A stretch of DNA of 64,000 nt from Anaeromassilibacillus sp001305115 (GCA_042854365.1 AP031437.1:2480001-2544000), one strand, 5' to 3'. Counted from the first letter of the stretch, positions 16,044 through 23,608 are shown. The notes: a model not told the origin generated them from the sequence alone. Numbers and translations are program-made.

Positions 16044-16072
16044 TATTATACCACAATTCCGAAAGCGTGGAA
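16044..16072 (-). promoter_or_regulatory. Promoter of the XRE regulator and cargo genes
   Basis: On the minus strand TTTCCA is followed after 17 bases by TATAAT (16049-16044), 32 bases before the ATG at 16012. Confidence 0.5.
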
Positions 16073-16235
16073 ATAGCCTGTTTTTTAGGCCAATTTCCTA
16101 CCTTTCGGATATACGGGACGGGCGGTCATTTAGGTGTAGACTTAGGGTAGTTCATCGATGAACGGCACCTTGAAAACAGAATGACCGTCCGAAAAGGAAT
16201 ACCCCGGCTGGGGAAGCACTGCAAGGAGCCAGCTT

Positions 16236-16398
16236 CTGGACACTTTGTCCAGAGGTCACTTCGGGACAAGTTGTCCCGAAGCTGCGGGGAGCGTGCCTCG
16301 TCGCCGCAAGCTGCGTATCATTCGCTTCCGCCAGATGGCGAAAGCTCACTCGCTCCGCTGCGGCTCCTCTCCCCACAAAGTCTGACGACTTTGTGGGG
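16236..16398. repeat. Cluster of perfect inverted repeats in the element's divergent intergenic region
   Basis: Three palindromes lie here: CTGGACA-CTT-TGTCCAG (16236-16252), CTTCGGGACAA-G-TTGTCCCGAAG (16259-16281) and CCCCACAAAGTC-TGAC-GACTTTGTGGGG (16371-16398). A related motif GGACA-AAG-TGTCC is at 12838-12850, followed there too by CGAAG. They fall between the divergent XRE and VLP genes and could be regulator operators or structured elements for replication or transfer. This accounts for most of the 16073-16481 gap. Confidence 0.65.
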
Positions 16399-16481
16399 CC
16401 CCATGTTGGGAACACGCCGCAGGAATGGGGCAGGAAACCTTTTCGGAGGAACGGCAACGGAAAGCAAAATGGAGGGAACGC

Positions 16482-16895
16482 ATGAGAGATAACCCCTATA
16501 AAGACTTGCCGCCACTGGAACGCAGGCCGAACGGTTCCCTTTACCGCATGACACCGGCGCAGAGGAAACAGGCGGCCAGCCTGATACGCCGGGAGTGCTG
16601 TTGCTTTGAGGACGGCAACTGCGTTGTTCTTGACGATGGGGACACCTGCACCTGCCCGCAGACGGTTTCTTTCTCGGTCTGCTGCAAGTGGTTCCGATGG
16701 GCGGTTTTGCCGCTGTACGGGACGCTGGAAGCGGAGATTTTCCGGGATAAGGACTTGAAACGCTGTGCGGTCTGCGGCAGCGTGTTCGTCCCTAAATCCA
16801 ACCGGGCTAAATACTGCCCCGGCTGTGCCGCCAGAGTTCACAGGCGGCAGAAAACAGAAAGTGAACGGAAAAGGAGGTCTGCTGTGGACAGTTAG
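16482..16895 (+). CDS. Cysteine-rich VLP-domain protein of mobile elements
   Basis: A 137-residue protein from ATG 16482, chosen because GGAGGGAACGC is directly upstream; an in-frame ATG at 16425 lacks such a site. The body is rich in cysteines: ECCCFEDGNCVVL, CTCPQ, CCKWF, and a C-terminal zinc-ribbon-like pair CAVCGSVFVP and KYCPGCAARVHRRQ. This is the cysteine-rich VLP family, found beside relaxases in clostridial conjugative and mobilizable elements. Its role is not established; nucleic-acid binding through the zinc ribbon is plausible. It starts the plus-strand transfer module. Confidence 0.85.
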   Translation: MRDNPYKDLPPLERRPNGSLYRMTPAQRKQAASLIRRECCCFEDGNCVVLDDGDTCTCPQTVSFSVCCKWFRWAVLPLYGTLEAEIFRDKDLKRCAVCGSVFVPKSNRAKYCPGCAARVHRRQKTESERKRRSAVDS

Positions 16896-17006
16896 GAGCG
16901 AAGAAAGCCTTGATTTATCAGGCTCCGCAAGCCCCAAACCGGGGCAGGTGGTATAAAGTATCGCCCGCCCCGGAAAACGGGCTTCTAACCGTCCACAAAA
17001 CACGAT

Positions 17007-17402
17007 ATGACAAACACCATTTACATTCATCAGCCGGAAAAGGCGTTCAGCTTCACCCGGCTCCCGAATTTTCTCTTTGAAGCCCCCACATTCAAGGCCC
17101 TGTCTAACGAGGCAAAGGTTCTGTACGCCTTTATCCTGCGCCGGACAGAGTTATCCCGCAAGAATGGGTGGGCGGATGACTGCGGACGGATTTATCTGTA
17201 CTATCCCATCTGCGAGGTGGTTGACCTGCTCCATTGTGGGCGGCAGAAAGCGGTGAATACCCTGCGGGAACTGCAATACGCCGGACTGGTGGAGATCCAG
17301 AAGCAGGGCTGTGGAAAACCCAACCGCATTTTTCCAAAATCCTATGAAGCGGTTCCAAACACCGACTTTAAGAAATCCCGTTCTGGTACACCGGAGGACT
17401 GA
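17007..17402 (+). CDS. Replication-initiator RepA N-terminal-like protein, apparently truncated
   Basis: A 131-residue protein with the RepA-N winged-helix signature: FSFTRLPNFLFEAPTFKALSNEAKVLYAFILRR, then IYLYYPICEVVDLLHCGRQKAVNTLREL and LVEIQKQGCGKPNRIF. Such proteins bind iterons or act as element-specific regulators. The frame ends at TGA 17400-17402 but stays open for about 70 more codons with a polar start (KPYPLSTEITPETYENRT), so the present form may be a nonsense-truncated version of a longer protein. It lies between the VLP gene and the relaxase. Confidence 0.8.
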   Translation: MTNTIYIHQPEKAFSFTRLPNFLFEAPTFKALSNEAKVLYAFILRRTELSRKNGWADDCGRIYLYYPICEVVDLLHCGRQKAVNTLRELQYAGLVEIQKQGCGKPNRIFPKSYEAVPNTDFKKSRSGTPED

Positions 17403-17583
17403 AAACCGTACCCATTAAGTACGGAAATCACTCCTGAGACGTACGAAAACCGGACGGTATATAGAAATACAAAGATAAAAAGATTGATTTATATTCTATC
17501 CATTCCAATCCTATCCGAGCTATTTTCTGCGGGATTTCCCTGTGGAAAACCCCGGATAGGAAAGGAATGGGGAAAGGAGCAGA

Positions 17584-18528
17584 ATGGCACAACACGCAAT
17601 TTTACGGTTTGAGAAGCACAAGGGCAACCCGGCAAGGCCGCTGGAAGCCCATCACGAAAGACAGAAAGAACAGTATGCCAGCAATCCCGACATTGACACA
17701 AGCCGGAGCAAATACAACTTCCATATCGTCAAGCCGGAGGGACGCTATTACCACTTCATTCAGAGCCGGATTGAGCAGGCCGGGTGCCGAACCCGCAAGG
17801 ACAGCACACGGTTTGTCGATACGCTGATAACCGCCAGCCCGGAGTTTTTTAAGGAGAAATCCCCAAAGGAGATACAGGCGTTTTTCCAGCGGGCGGCGGA
17901 CTTCCTCATTGGCCGGGTAGGACGGGAAAATATCGTGTCGGCGGTGGTACACATGGACGAGAAAACGCCCCACCTGCATTTGACCTTTGTTCCGCTGACA
18001 AAGGACAACCGCCTGTGTGCAAAGGAGATTATCGGCAACCGGGCAAACCTGACGAAGTGGCAGGACGATTTTCACGCCTACATGGTGGAGAAATATCCCG
18101 ACTTGGAGCGTGGGGAAAGCGCCAGCAAGACAGGCCGGAAGCATATCCCCACCCGGCTTTTCAAACAGGCAGTTTCCCTCTCCCGGCAGGCCAGAGCCAT
18201 TGAAGCCACGCTGGACGGCATTAACCCGCTGAACGCCGGAAAGAAAAAAGAGGAAGCCCTCTCCCTGCTGAAAAAGTGGTTTCCGCAGATGGAGAACTTC
18301 TCCGGGCAGCTCAAAAAATACAAGGTCACGATAAACGACCTTTTGGCAGAAAATGAAAAACTGGAAGCCAGAGCCAAAGCCAGCGAAAAAGGCAAGATGA
18401 AAGATACGATGGAACGGGCAAAGCTGGAAAGCGAACTGGACAATTTACAGCGGCTGGTTAACCGTATCCCGCCGGATATACTGGCGGAACTGAAACGGCA
18501 GCAGCGGCACACGGTAAAGGAAAGGTGA
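17584..18528 (+). CDS. mob: MOBV-type relaxase / plasmid recombination (Mob/Pre) protein
   Basis: A 314-residue protein starting at ATG 17584 behind GGAAAGGAGC. Residues 40-210 are the Mob/Pre relaxase domain. The signature VVHMDEKTPHLHL carries the metal-binding histidines H123, H130 and H132. The C-terminal third is a coiled coil rich in Lys and Glu, typical of the family. The relaxase should nick the oriT at 12655/12656 and pilot the strand during mobilisation by a helper conjugation system. It corresponds to TnpZ of Tn4451. No coupling protein or type IV secretion genes accompany it. Confidence 0.92.
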   Translation: MAQHAILRFEKHKGNPARPLEAHHERQKEQYASNPDIDTSRSKYNFHIVKPEGRYYHFIQSRIEQAGCRTRKDSTRFVDTLITASPEFFKEKSPKEIQAFFQRAADFLIGRVGRENIVSAVVHMDEKTPHLHLTFVPLTKDNRLCAKEIIGNRANLTKWQDDFHAYMVEKYPDLERGESASKTGRKHIPTRLFKQAVSLSRQARAIEATLDGINPLNAGKKKEEALSLLKKWFPQMENFSGQLKKYKVTINDLLAENEKLEARAKASEKGKMKDTMERAKLESELDNLQRLVNRIPPDILAELKRQQRHTVKER

Positions 18529-18600
18529 TAGATATAAGCAGAAAATTTCGCCGCCCTTGTGCGGCATTGTACCTTGAAAACTGAATATGGAGGACACTGG

Positions 18601-18795
18601 ATGGCAAAAAGCGAAAGCGATACTTTTACACCCCGGACAGGGCAGGTCATACAAGCAGAGAACGGCACGCAGTATTTTGTATGTGGGAACAACCGTATAA
18701 AAATCTCCGAACACTTCGCCGCAGGCGGGAAGCCCCTCGGTGATCTGATTGTAGATGTGGTGCGGCACACCGCAGAAAAAGCCGCTTCAACCTGA
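18601..18795 (+). CDS. tnpW: TnpW-family transposon protein
   Basis: A 64-residue protein from ATG 18601 with TATGGAGGACACTGG upstream. It contains TPRTGQVIQAENGTQYFVCG and IKISEHFAAGGKPLGDLI, the small TnpW family encoded beside the large serine recombinase in Tn4451-like elements. From recall of Tn5397/Tn4451 studies, TnpW is not needed for recombination and its exact role is unclear. It is followed 100 bases later by the recombinase. Confidence 0.85.
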   Translation: MAKSESDTFTPRTGQVIQAENGTQYFVCGNNRIKISEHFAAGGKPLGDLIVDVVRHTAEKAAST

Positions 18796-18805
18796 TAGCC
18801 CATCA

Positions 18806-18866
18806 TTGATAGCACGCCCACGCTTATGATATAATTGCCATAGAGCAAAAGTATTGTAAGCGTGGG
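18806..18866 (+). promoter_or_regulatory. tnpX promoter with a flanking inverted repeat
   Basis: TTGATA (18806-18811), 18-base spacer, TATAAT (18830-18835). A perfect 10-base inverted repeat CCCACGCTTA (18817-18826) / TAAGCGTGGG (18857-18866) brackets the -10 and the likely start site. It could be an operator or a 5' hairpin that limits recombinase expression. Confidence 0.65.
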
Positions 18867-18895
18867 TTGTTTCTTTAGAAGGAGGATTTTTAACG

Positions 18896-20518
18896 GTGAA
18901 ACAACCTTACAATACTACGATTTACAACACGGCGCTTTATATGAGATTGAGCCGGGACGATGAAAACTATGGTGACAGCGTAAGCATTGAAACACAGCGG
19001 ACAATCCTGCAACAGTACGCAAAGGAACAGGGGCTTCATGTAGTCGGTGAGTATGTGGACGATGGCTGGTCGGGGACGAACTTTGAACGCCCGGATTTTC
19101 AGCGCATGATGGACGATGTGGAAGCCGGAAAAGTAAACTGCATTGTCACGAAAGACCTTTCCCGTTTCGGGCGGGAACATGTGATGATGGACTACTATCT
19201 GGAATTTCTGTTCCCGGAAAAACGGGTGCGCTACATCGCCGTTGCGGAGAATGAGGACACAGAAAAAGGGCTTTCCGATTTTGTCCCATTCAAAAACCTG
19301 TTCAATGAATGGTTTGCGAAAGATACGAGCCGCAAGGTAAAGGCCGCTTTCAAAGCGAAGTTTGCCACAGGACAGCGTATCGGCGCCTATGCTCCTATCG
19401 GGTACAGGAAACACCCGGAAATCAAAAACAAGCTGATAATCGACGAGGAAACCCGCTGGATAGTGGAGAAGATTTTTGACCTTGCTATTCATGGCAGAGG
19501 GGCGGCCAGTATCACAAGAATACTGATTGAGGAAAAGGTTCCTACGCCGGGATTTATCAACTTTCAGCGTGACGGGACTTTTGCAAACATCTATGCGGGT
19601 GCGCCGGAGGAAAAAAGCTACGCATGGACGATAGCCCAGGTCAAGAGCATTATGAAAGATGAAACCTATATCGGCCATACCATCCACTACCGGGAAACGA
19701 ACATTTCCTTTAAGAACAAACGGAGGGTACGCAAGCCCCAAAGTGAATGGGTGCGGGTGGAGAACACGCAGGAGCCGATTATCAGTGAGCAGGTTTTCCG
19801 GCAGGTACAGGAGCAGATAGCAAACCGCCGCAGAAAATGCAAGGACGGTACAACACAGATTTTTTCCGGATTGGTAAAATGTGCGGATTGCGGCTGGTCG
19901 CTGTCCTATGGGGAGAACAGGCAGAACAGCAAGCCTTACGGCCATTATCATTGTAGCAAGTACGGACAGGGCACACGCCAATGCTCCATGCACTATATCC
20001 GCTATGATGTGCTTTACGCCTATGTCCTCTCCCGTCTGCAATACTGGTCGGGGCTGGTACAGCATGATGAAGAACGGCTTTTGAAGCGGCTGTTAAATGC
20101 CACTGATAAGGGACAGGCCGCCGCAAGAAAGAAGCAGGCCGCCGAACTGAAAAAGGCAGAGAAGCGGAAAGCCGAAGTCGATACCCTGTTTGCCCGGATG
20201 TATGAGGACTGGGCGGCGGGGTGTATCACGGAATACAACTTCTCTATGTTGTCCGGGAAGTACCAAAGCGAACAGGCTGAACTGGACACAAAGATTGAAC
20301 AGCTTCAATCCGCTATCGCCACTGAAAGCCAGAACGCCGCAGACGCAGAAAAATGGATTGCCTTGATGAAAGAGTGCGTCAATCCAACAGAACTGACCGC
20401 CGAACTTTTGAATACGCTGATTGAAAAAATCGTTGTCCATGAAGCGGTCAAAGGTGAGGACGGAAGCCGGGAACAGGAGGTAGAAATCTTCTACCGCTTT
20501 ATCGGCAAAATTGATTGA
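18896..20518 (+). CDS. tnpX: Large serine recombinase, TnpX type
   Basis: A 540-residue protein starting at GTG 18896 with GAAGGAGG upstream. The N-terminal resolvase domain has the catalytic serine S19 in YMRLSRDDENYGDSVSIETQR, followed by DGWSGTNFERPDFQRM and VTKDLSRFGR with the active-site arginines. Next come a recombinase domain (KFATGQRIGAYAPIGYRK...), the zinc-ribbon region CADCGWSLSY...CSKYGQGTRQCSMHYI, and a long coiled coil around residues 395-480. It cuts both element ends at a dinucleotide core to excise or insert the element. Its stop codon lies 31 bases from the right end, the usual arrangement for this class. Confidence 0.95.
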   Translation: MKQPYNTTIYNTALYMRLSRDDENYGDSVSIETQRTILQQYAKEQGLHVVGEYVDDGWSGTNFERPDFQRMMDDVEAGKVNCIVTKDLSRFGREHVMMDYYLEFLFPEKRVRYIAVAENEDTEKGLSDFVPFKNLFNEWFAKDTSRKVKAAFKAKFATGQRIGAYAPIGYRKHPEIKNKLIIDEETRWIVEKIFDLAIHGRGAASITRILIEEKVPTPGFINFQRDGTFANIYAGAPEEKSYAWTIAQVKSIMKDETYIGHTIHYRETNISFKNKRRVRKPQSEWVRVENTQEPIISEQVFRQVQEQIANRRRKCKDGTTQIFSGLVKCADCGWSLSYGENRQNSKPYGHYHCSKYGQGTRQCSMHYIRYDVLYAYVLSRLQYWSGLVQHDEERLLKRLLNATDKGQAAARKKQAAELKKAEKRKAEVDTLFARMYEDWAAGCITEYNFSMLSGKYQSEQAELDTKIEQLQSAIATESQNAADAEKWIALMKECVNPTELTAELLNTLIEKIVVHEAVKGEDGSREQEVEIFYRFIGKID

Positions 20519-20528
20519 ATGATACCAA

Positions 20529-20549
20529 TATCTTTAACTATGTGATACC
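20529..20549 (-). repeat. Right terminal inverted repeat of the mobile element
   Basis: Reading inward on the minus strand, GGTATCACATAGTTAAAGAT plus one base matches the left end at 18 of 21 positions. The GG at 20550-20551 just outside is the second copy of the core dinucleotide. Confidence 0.85.
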
Positions 20550-20805
20550 GGGCACACACATTGGGAAACAGGTCGGTCCGCCTATGAAAATCATTGGCAA
20601 TCATTCCACACCCCGCCACAATCTGCTGCCGGCTATCACAAACCAGATACCACTGAGGGATCTTTCTCGGATTCTGTATGGATTCCGCGATGCTTTTATC
20701 GTATTCCTCTACTGGGATACCCCATTTTGTATGGAACCAATTCGCTGCGGACCATGCCCATTCCGGAGCGTCACACAATTTTAGGATGGATAGAAATCGC
20801 TCCAT
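20550..20805 (-). pseudogene. GNAT acetyltransferase, 5' part, cut off by the mobile element
   Basis: This encodes the N-terminal 85 residues of the split GNAT, from MERFLSILKLCDAPEW to DLFPNVCA. WYLVCDSRQQIVAGCGMIANDFHRR is the beta-strand pair before motif A. Beyond NVCA the frame enters element sequence and ends after a further 19 foreign residues at 20491. Without the C-terminal half (12244-12458) it lacks the acetyl-CoA-binding loop and should be inactive. Its upstream flank is a terminator and tRNA-Lys. Confidence 0.9.
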
Positions 20806-20861
20806 ATCATCACCGCCAGATTCTTCTCAACATAATTATCAACGATGAACATTGTATACAA

Positions 20862-20890
20862 AAAGGGACATCCAAATGGATGTCCCTTTT
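20862..20890 (-). terminator. Terminator after tRNA-Lys
   Basis: Perfect hairpin GGGACATCCA (20865-20874) and TGGATGTCCC (20877-20886) with A and T runs on both sides, so it can end transcription from either direction. Confidence 0.85.
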
Positions 20891-20891
20891 T

Positions 20892-20967
20892 TGGTGAACC
20901 ATCGGGGATTCGAACCCCGGACACCCTGATTAAAAGTCAGGTGCTCTGCCAGCTGAGCTAATGATTC
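20892..20967 (-). tRNA. tRNA-Lys (anticodon TTT)
   Basis: The cloverleaf reads GAATCAT acceptor, TAGCTCAGCTGGCAGAGC D arm, CTGACTTTTAATCAG anticodon arm with TTT, GGTTCGAATCC T arm, ATGGTTC acceptor, and an encoded ACCA end. A terminator follows within two bases. Confidence 0.95.
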
Positions 20968-21191
20968 ATATGCAGCTTAATTATTATAACAGCACATCAA
21001 GCAAATGTCAACAAAAATTCTACTTTCTTTGATACATCTGCCAAAATCAGCCGACAGATTCTCTCGGAAAACTGCGCACGAGGCAACTGTACGCGGTTTT
21101 CCAAACATCTAAATAGGGTTTTAATGCCACACATTCATTTTCTCTTCCATTTCTGTAGACCCCATACCGCACAACCATCGCGGAAAGTCTA

Positions 21192-21716
21192 TCAAAATAT
21201 GTCCCAATGAACCTTTTCATTGGGAAGCGATTCGATCGTATATGGTTCCGGATATTCCGCCGGCATTCCCATGGATAAAACGGCCTCTAAACGCATATGA
21301 GACGGAAAATGTAATAAGCTTCTCAGATAGTCCTCTGTGCTCCTTCCATCCAGGGCTTCCCGCAGTCTTCCCTGAATCCAACAGCTGCCAATCCCCAGGG
21401 AATTCGCCATCAGGTGCATATTCGCCATGACAATGGAGCAGTCCTCCACCCATACATCCGACTTTTTTTCGTCGGCCAATACAACAATCGCACAACTCGC
21501 CTGTTTCAGCATCTTTGCGGAACCAATCCGGCACTGCGACATCGCATCTAATGTCTTTTTCTCTCGGACAACCAGCAGTTCCCACGGACGAATGGAACGG
21601 CTGGATGCGGAAAGCAAGCCCGCTTGAATCACCTTTTCCAACGTATCCATTGGAATGGATTGATCTGTATAAGCCCTTACACTGCGCCGCTTCTGCATTA
21701 CTTCCAGCAAATCCAT
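21192..21716 (-). CDS. Nitroreductase family protein
   Basis: A 174-residue protein from ATG 21716, which has AAGGAGG upstream; the longer in-frame reading to 21782 is not needed. MDLLEVMQKRRSVRAYTDQ is the FMN-binding N-terminus and ASSRSIRPWELLVVR the second FMN contact. NSLGIGSCWIQGR and LSMGMPAEYPEPY complete the pattern of small clostridial nitroreductases. The enzyme would transfer electrons from NAD(P)H to nitro or quinone substrates. It lies downstream of two flavodoxin-fold reductase genes on the same strand, suggesting a shared redox function. Confidence 0.85.
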   Translation of the reverse strand: MDLLEVMQKRRSVRAYTDQSIPMDTLEKVIQAGLLSASSRSIRPWELLVVREKKTLDAMSQCRIGSAKMLKQASCAIVVLADEKKSDVWVEDCSIVMANMHLMANSLGIGSCWIQGRLREALDGRSTEDYLRSLLHFPSHMRLEAVLSMGMPAEYPEPYTIESLPNEKVHWDIF

Positions 21717-21809
21717 CGAAAAAACCTCCTTATCCTCGTGCTTTGATCCCTTATGGGGTAAGTTTCTTATATCATACCACACTTTTCAAACGAATGGACC
21801 AGGCTTTTC

Positions 21810-22424
21810 TCAAATGCCGACTGATTCGATTTCCATCGTTTCCATCTGTTGCTTGGTAACCCCGTTTTTTTCACCGTATCGAATCCAATACTTCGTCGAT
21901 TCCTTTAGAAAGGCCCTCTTCGGCAACGGCATAGTGACCATCTGTTGCACAGGCTTGCCTGTCGTTATACTTGTGGCCATTTTTTTGAGTTTCCGTTTCA
22001 CAAAATAAGCAAATGGTGTTTCCAAAATTGCTTCTCCACTTCCAATCCAAAGAGAAGACCCAAAAGGGTATCCATTCTGTTTACAGAATAAATGCACCAT
22101 GTCGCATGCAACCCGGTTTTGTTCGGGTTCCAGGAAACCACAGTTGATAATCAGATGTACAACCGGTTTGGGCGAAACAGGATGATTTTCCATTTCCTTC
22201 AAAAAATGCATCAGTGTTACAGGCAACCCATCCACATACAAAGGAAATACAAAGAGTAGATCTGTATAGGTTCCAATCTGCTCACAGATTCCCGCATGTT
22301 TTTTGGCTGTCACATTGTATTTGGAGACCTCCCCACCCCAAAAAGTCTGGAACAGCTCCGCGATCTGTTTGGAATGGGAATGCGGCACCCGGGGACTTCC
22401 ATTTACAATCAGCAAGCGTCCCAT
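21810..22424 (-). CDS. Flavodoxin-fold NAD(P)H-dependent oxidoreductase
   Basis: A 204-residue protein whose N-terminus RLLIVNGSPRVPHSHSKQIAELF is the FMN phosphate-binding loop of flavodoxin-like reductases. DLLFVFPLYVDGLPVTLMHFLKEM is the second FMN loop region and INCGFLEPEQN the third. The C-terminal helical region is longer than usual. It probably reduces FMN, quinones or a partner protein. Its first 16 bases overlap the end of the upstream flavodoxin-family gene, so the two are translationally coupled and may form a heteromer or a relay. Confidence 0.8.
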   Translation of the reverse strand: MGRLLIVNGSPRVPHSHSKQIAELFQTFWGGEVSKYNVTAKKHAGICEQIGTYTDLLFVFPLYVDGLPVTLMHFLKEMENHPVSPKPVVHLIINCGFLEPEQNRVACDMVHLFCKQNGYPFGSSLWIGSGEAILETPFAYFVKRKLKKMATSITTGKPVQQMVTMPLPKRAFLKESTKYWIRYGEKNGVTKQQMETMEIESVGI

Positions 22425-22939
22425 ACCGCCACCTCCTTTTTCACTGCGGTTTCCAGCTCTGTTTCCGCGACAAAGCGAATCTGGTGCGAACGAAATAGCA
22501 TATTATTGGCGTTTCGTTCAACCAGCCGCCTGAATAATGCTTTCTCTTCTTCGGAAACATCGCCATACGCCACAATGACCGCTTCTTTTTCCTTTACAGC
22601 CCTCTGAATATGATGGGTCTCGCCATGATACAACCGAATGAAAGCCTGCTGAATCGGTATTGCACGTTCCAACATGGTTTTCATGACCGTATCATAAGAA
22701 CCATATTTAACATGTGTCACATAGATGACAGATTCACTCTTGGCAATTAAGGGATAGACCTTTGCCGCATCATCCCGGATCACACATTTGCCCGGTGTTT
22801 TCACCCAACAGCCAAAACATCCTACACAGTTGGAAATCTTTAAGCTGCTCAAATCCACATAACGATACGCTTCATCTGAAAAGGTCACAAAAGGCAAAGG
22901 TCGATCGCTCATCAACAATTTCATCCGGTTCACCTTCAT
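22409..22939 (-). CDS. Flavodoxin family protein (NADPH-dependent FMN reductase-like)
   Basis: A 176-residue protein. The usual N-terminal GSPR loop is not obvious, but ISNCVGCFGCWVKTPGKCVIRDDAAKVYPLIAKSESVIYVTHVKYGSY is the middle part of iron-sulfur-flavoprotein-type flavodoxins: a Cys-rich stretch (CVGCFGCW...C) followed by an FMN loop. The Cys arrangement could bind a cluster or be redox active. The start is ATG 22939; ATG 22924 is also possible. It overlaps the downstream flavodoxin-fold gene by 16 bases. The exact electron donor and acceptor are unknown. Confidence 0.75.
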   Translation of the reverse strand: MKVNRMKLLMSDRPLPFVTFSDEAYRYVDLSSLKISNCVGCFGCWVKTPGKCVIRDDAAKVYPLIAKSESVIYVTHVKYGSYDTVMKTMLERAIPIQQAFIRLYHGETHHIQRAVKEKEAVIVAYGDVSEEEKALFRRLVERNANNMLFRSHQIRFVAETELETAVKKEVAVWDAC

Positions 22940-23058
22940 TCAAAAGTTCTCCACTCTTAGCGACGCGTATAGTGTAGCACAGAACCACAACCGTTATCCA
23001 ATGAATTCTTCCATAGAAGAGGGCGATTTTTTCTTCTACCCTATATCAACAATATAAC

Positions 23059-23094
23059 AAAAAAACCTGCGATGAGCAATTGCTCATCGCAGGC
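23059..23094 (-). terminator. Terminator of the tRNA cluster
   Basis: Perfect arms CCTGCGATGAGCA and TGCTCATCGCAGG with a two-base loop; on the minus strand these are followed by a run of seven Ts. Confidence 0.95.
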
Positions 23095-23095
23095 G

Positions 23096-23171
23096 TGGCT
23101 GGGCTGGCGCGATTCGAACGCGCGGAATGACGGAGTCAAAGTCCGTTGCCTTACCCCTTGGCTACAACCCA
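23096..23171 (-). tRNA. tRNA-Gln (anticodon TTG)
   Basis: Acceptor TGGGTTG/CAGCCCA, D arm TAGCCAAGGGGTAAGGC, anticodon arm CGGACTTTGACTCCG with TTG, T arm GCGCGTTCGAATCGCGC, and an encoded GCCA end. It is the last of four tRNAs on the minus strand. Confidence 0.95.
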
Positions 23172-23244
23172 GTATATAACAACACGGGACCGAACTGCCT
23201 GTCCGTCCCGTGCTCAGCAAACACCCGCAGGTGCAACTTTTAAG

Positions 23245-23322
23245 TGGGGTGGAAGATGGGACTCGAACCCACGATCTCCAGAGCCACAATCTGGCGCTTT
23301 AACCAACTAAGCTACATCCACC
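23245..23322 (-). tRNA. tRNA-His (anticodon GTG)
   Basis: Anticodon arm CCAGATTGTGGCTCTGG contains GTG, the T arm is GTGGGTTCGAGTCCCAT, and the gene encodes the extra G at -1 opposite the C discriminator, followed by CCA. One T:T mismatch is seen in the acceptor stem. Confidence 0.93.
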
Positions 23323-23326
23323 ATAT

Positions 23327-23403
23327 TGGCGCGCCAAAAGGGACTCGAACCCCTGGCCTACTGCTTAGAAGGCAGTTGCTCTATCCAGCTGAGCTATTGG
23401 CGC
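23327..23403 (-). tRNA. tRNA-Arg (anticodon TCT)
   Basis: Acceptor GCGCCAA/TTGGCGC pairs fully, the anticodon arm ACTGCCTTCTAAGCAGT contains TCT, the T arm is AGGGGTTCGAGTCCCTT, and CCA is encoded. Confidence 0.95.
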
Positions 23404-23410
23404 ATGCAAT

Positions 23411-23484
23411 TGGAGCGAGTGATGGGAATCGAACCCACACGACCAGCTTGGAAGGCTGGGGTTCTACCATTGAACTACACTCGC
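23411..23484 (-). tRNA. tRNA-Gly (anticodon TCC)
   Basis: Acceptor GCGAGTG/CACTCGC pairs fully, the anticodon arm CCAGCCTTCCAAGCTGG contains TCC, the T arm is TGGGTTCGATTCCCA, and CCA is encoded. It is the first gene of the Gly-Arg-His-Gln cluster. Confidence 0.95.
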
Positions 23485-23608
23485 ATTTTGCGACGGAAAT
23501 AAGTATAGCACAGTCCAGCAGGATTTGTCAAGAATTTCAAGTAATTTTCGAGGGCAAATGAAAAGAAAATATCCTCTAACTTGTAAGAATGCCGGTCTAC
23601 ATACCGAC

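Larger units (their letters stand above)
12461..20549 (+). mobile_element. Tn4451-like mobilizable element carrying ANT(6), a deaminase and a metallo-hydrolase
   Basis: An element of about 8.1 kb bounded by near-perfect 21-base inverted ends (12461-12481 and 20529-20549) and flanked by the dinucleotide GG (12459-12460 and 20550-20551). It interrupts a GNAT gene; excision to one GG restores that gene in frame. Gene order from the right end is tnpX-type serine recombinase, tnpW, MOBV relaxase, RepA-N-like gene, VLP-domain gene (all plus strand), then an XRE regulator, a deaminase, an MBL hydrolase and ANT(6) (minus strand), with an oriT at the far left. This matches the Tn4451/Tn4453 class, which excises as a circle through a large serine recombinase and is mobilised by helper elements. 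No type IV secretion genes are present, so it cannot self-transfer. Confidence 0.92.

Noticed and set aside
16152..17030. A 292-codon minus-strand frame across the VLP gene and palindrome cluster
   Set aside because: It is antisense to the VLP gene, which has a good start and a domain match; its composition is not protein-like.
18890..20065. A 391-codon minus-strand frame opposite tnpX
   Set aside because: It overlaps the recombinase completely, and the recombinase has every motif of its family.
20491..20549. The 19 residues continuing the GNAT N-terminal frame into the element
   Set aside because: They are encoded by the element's terminal repeat and recombinase 3' end, not by the GNAT gene.
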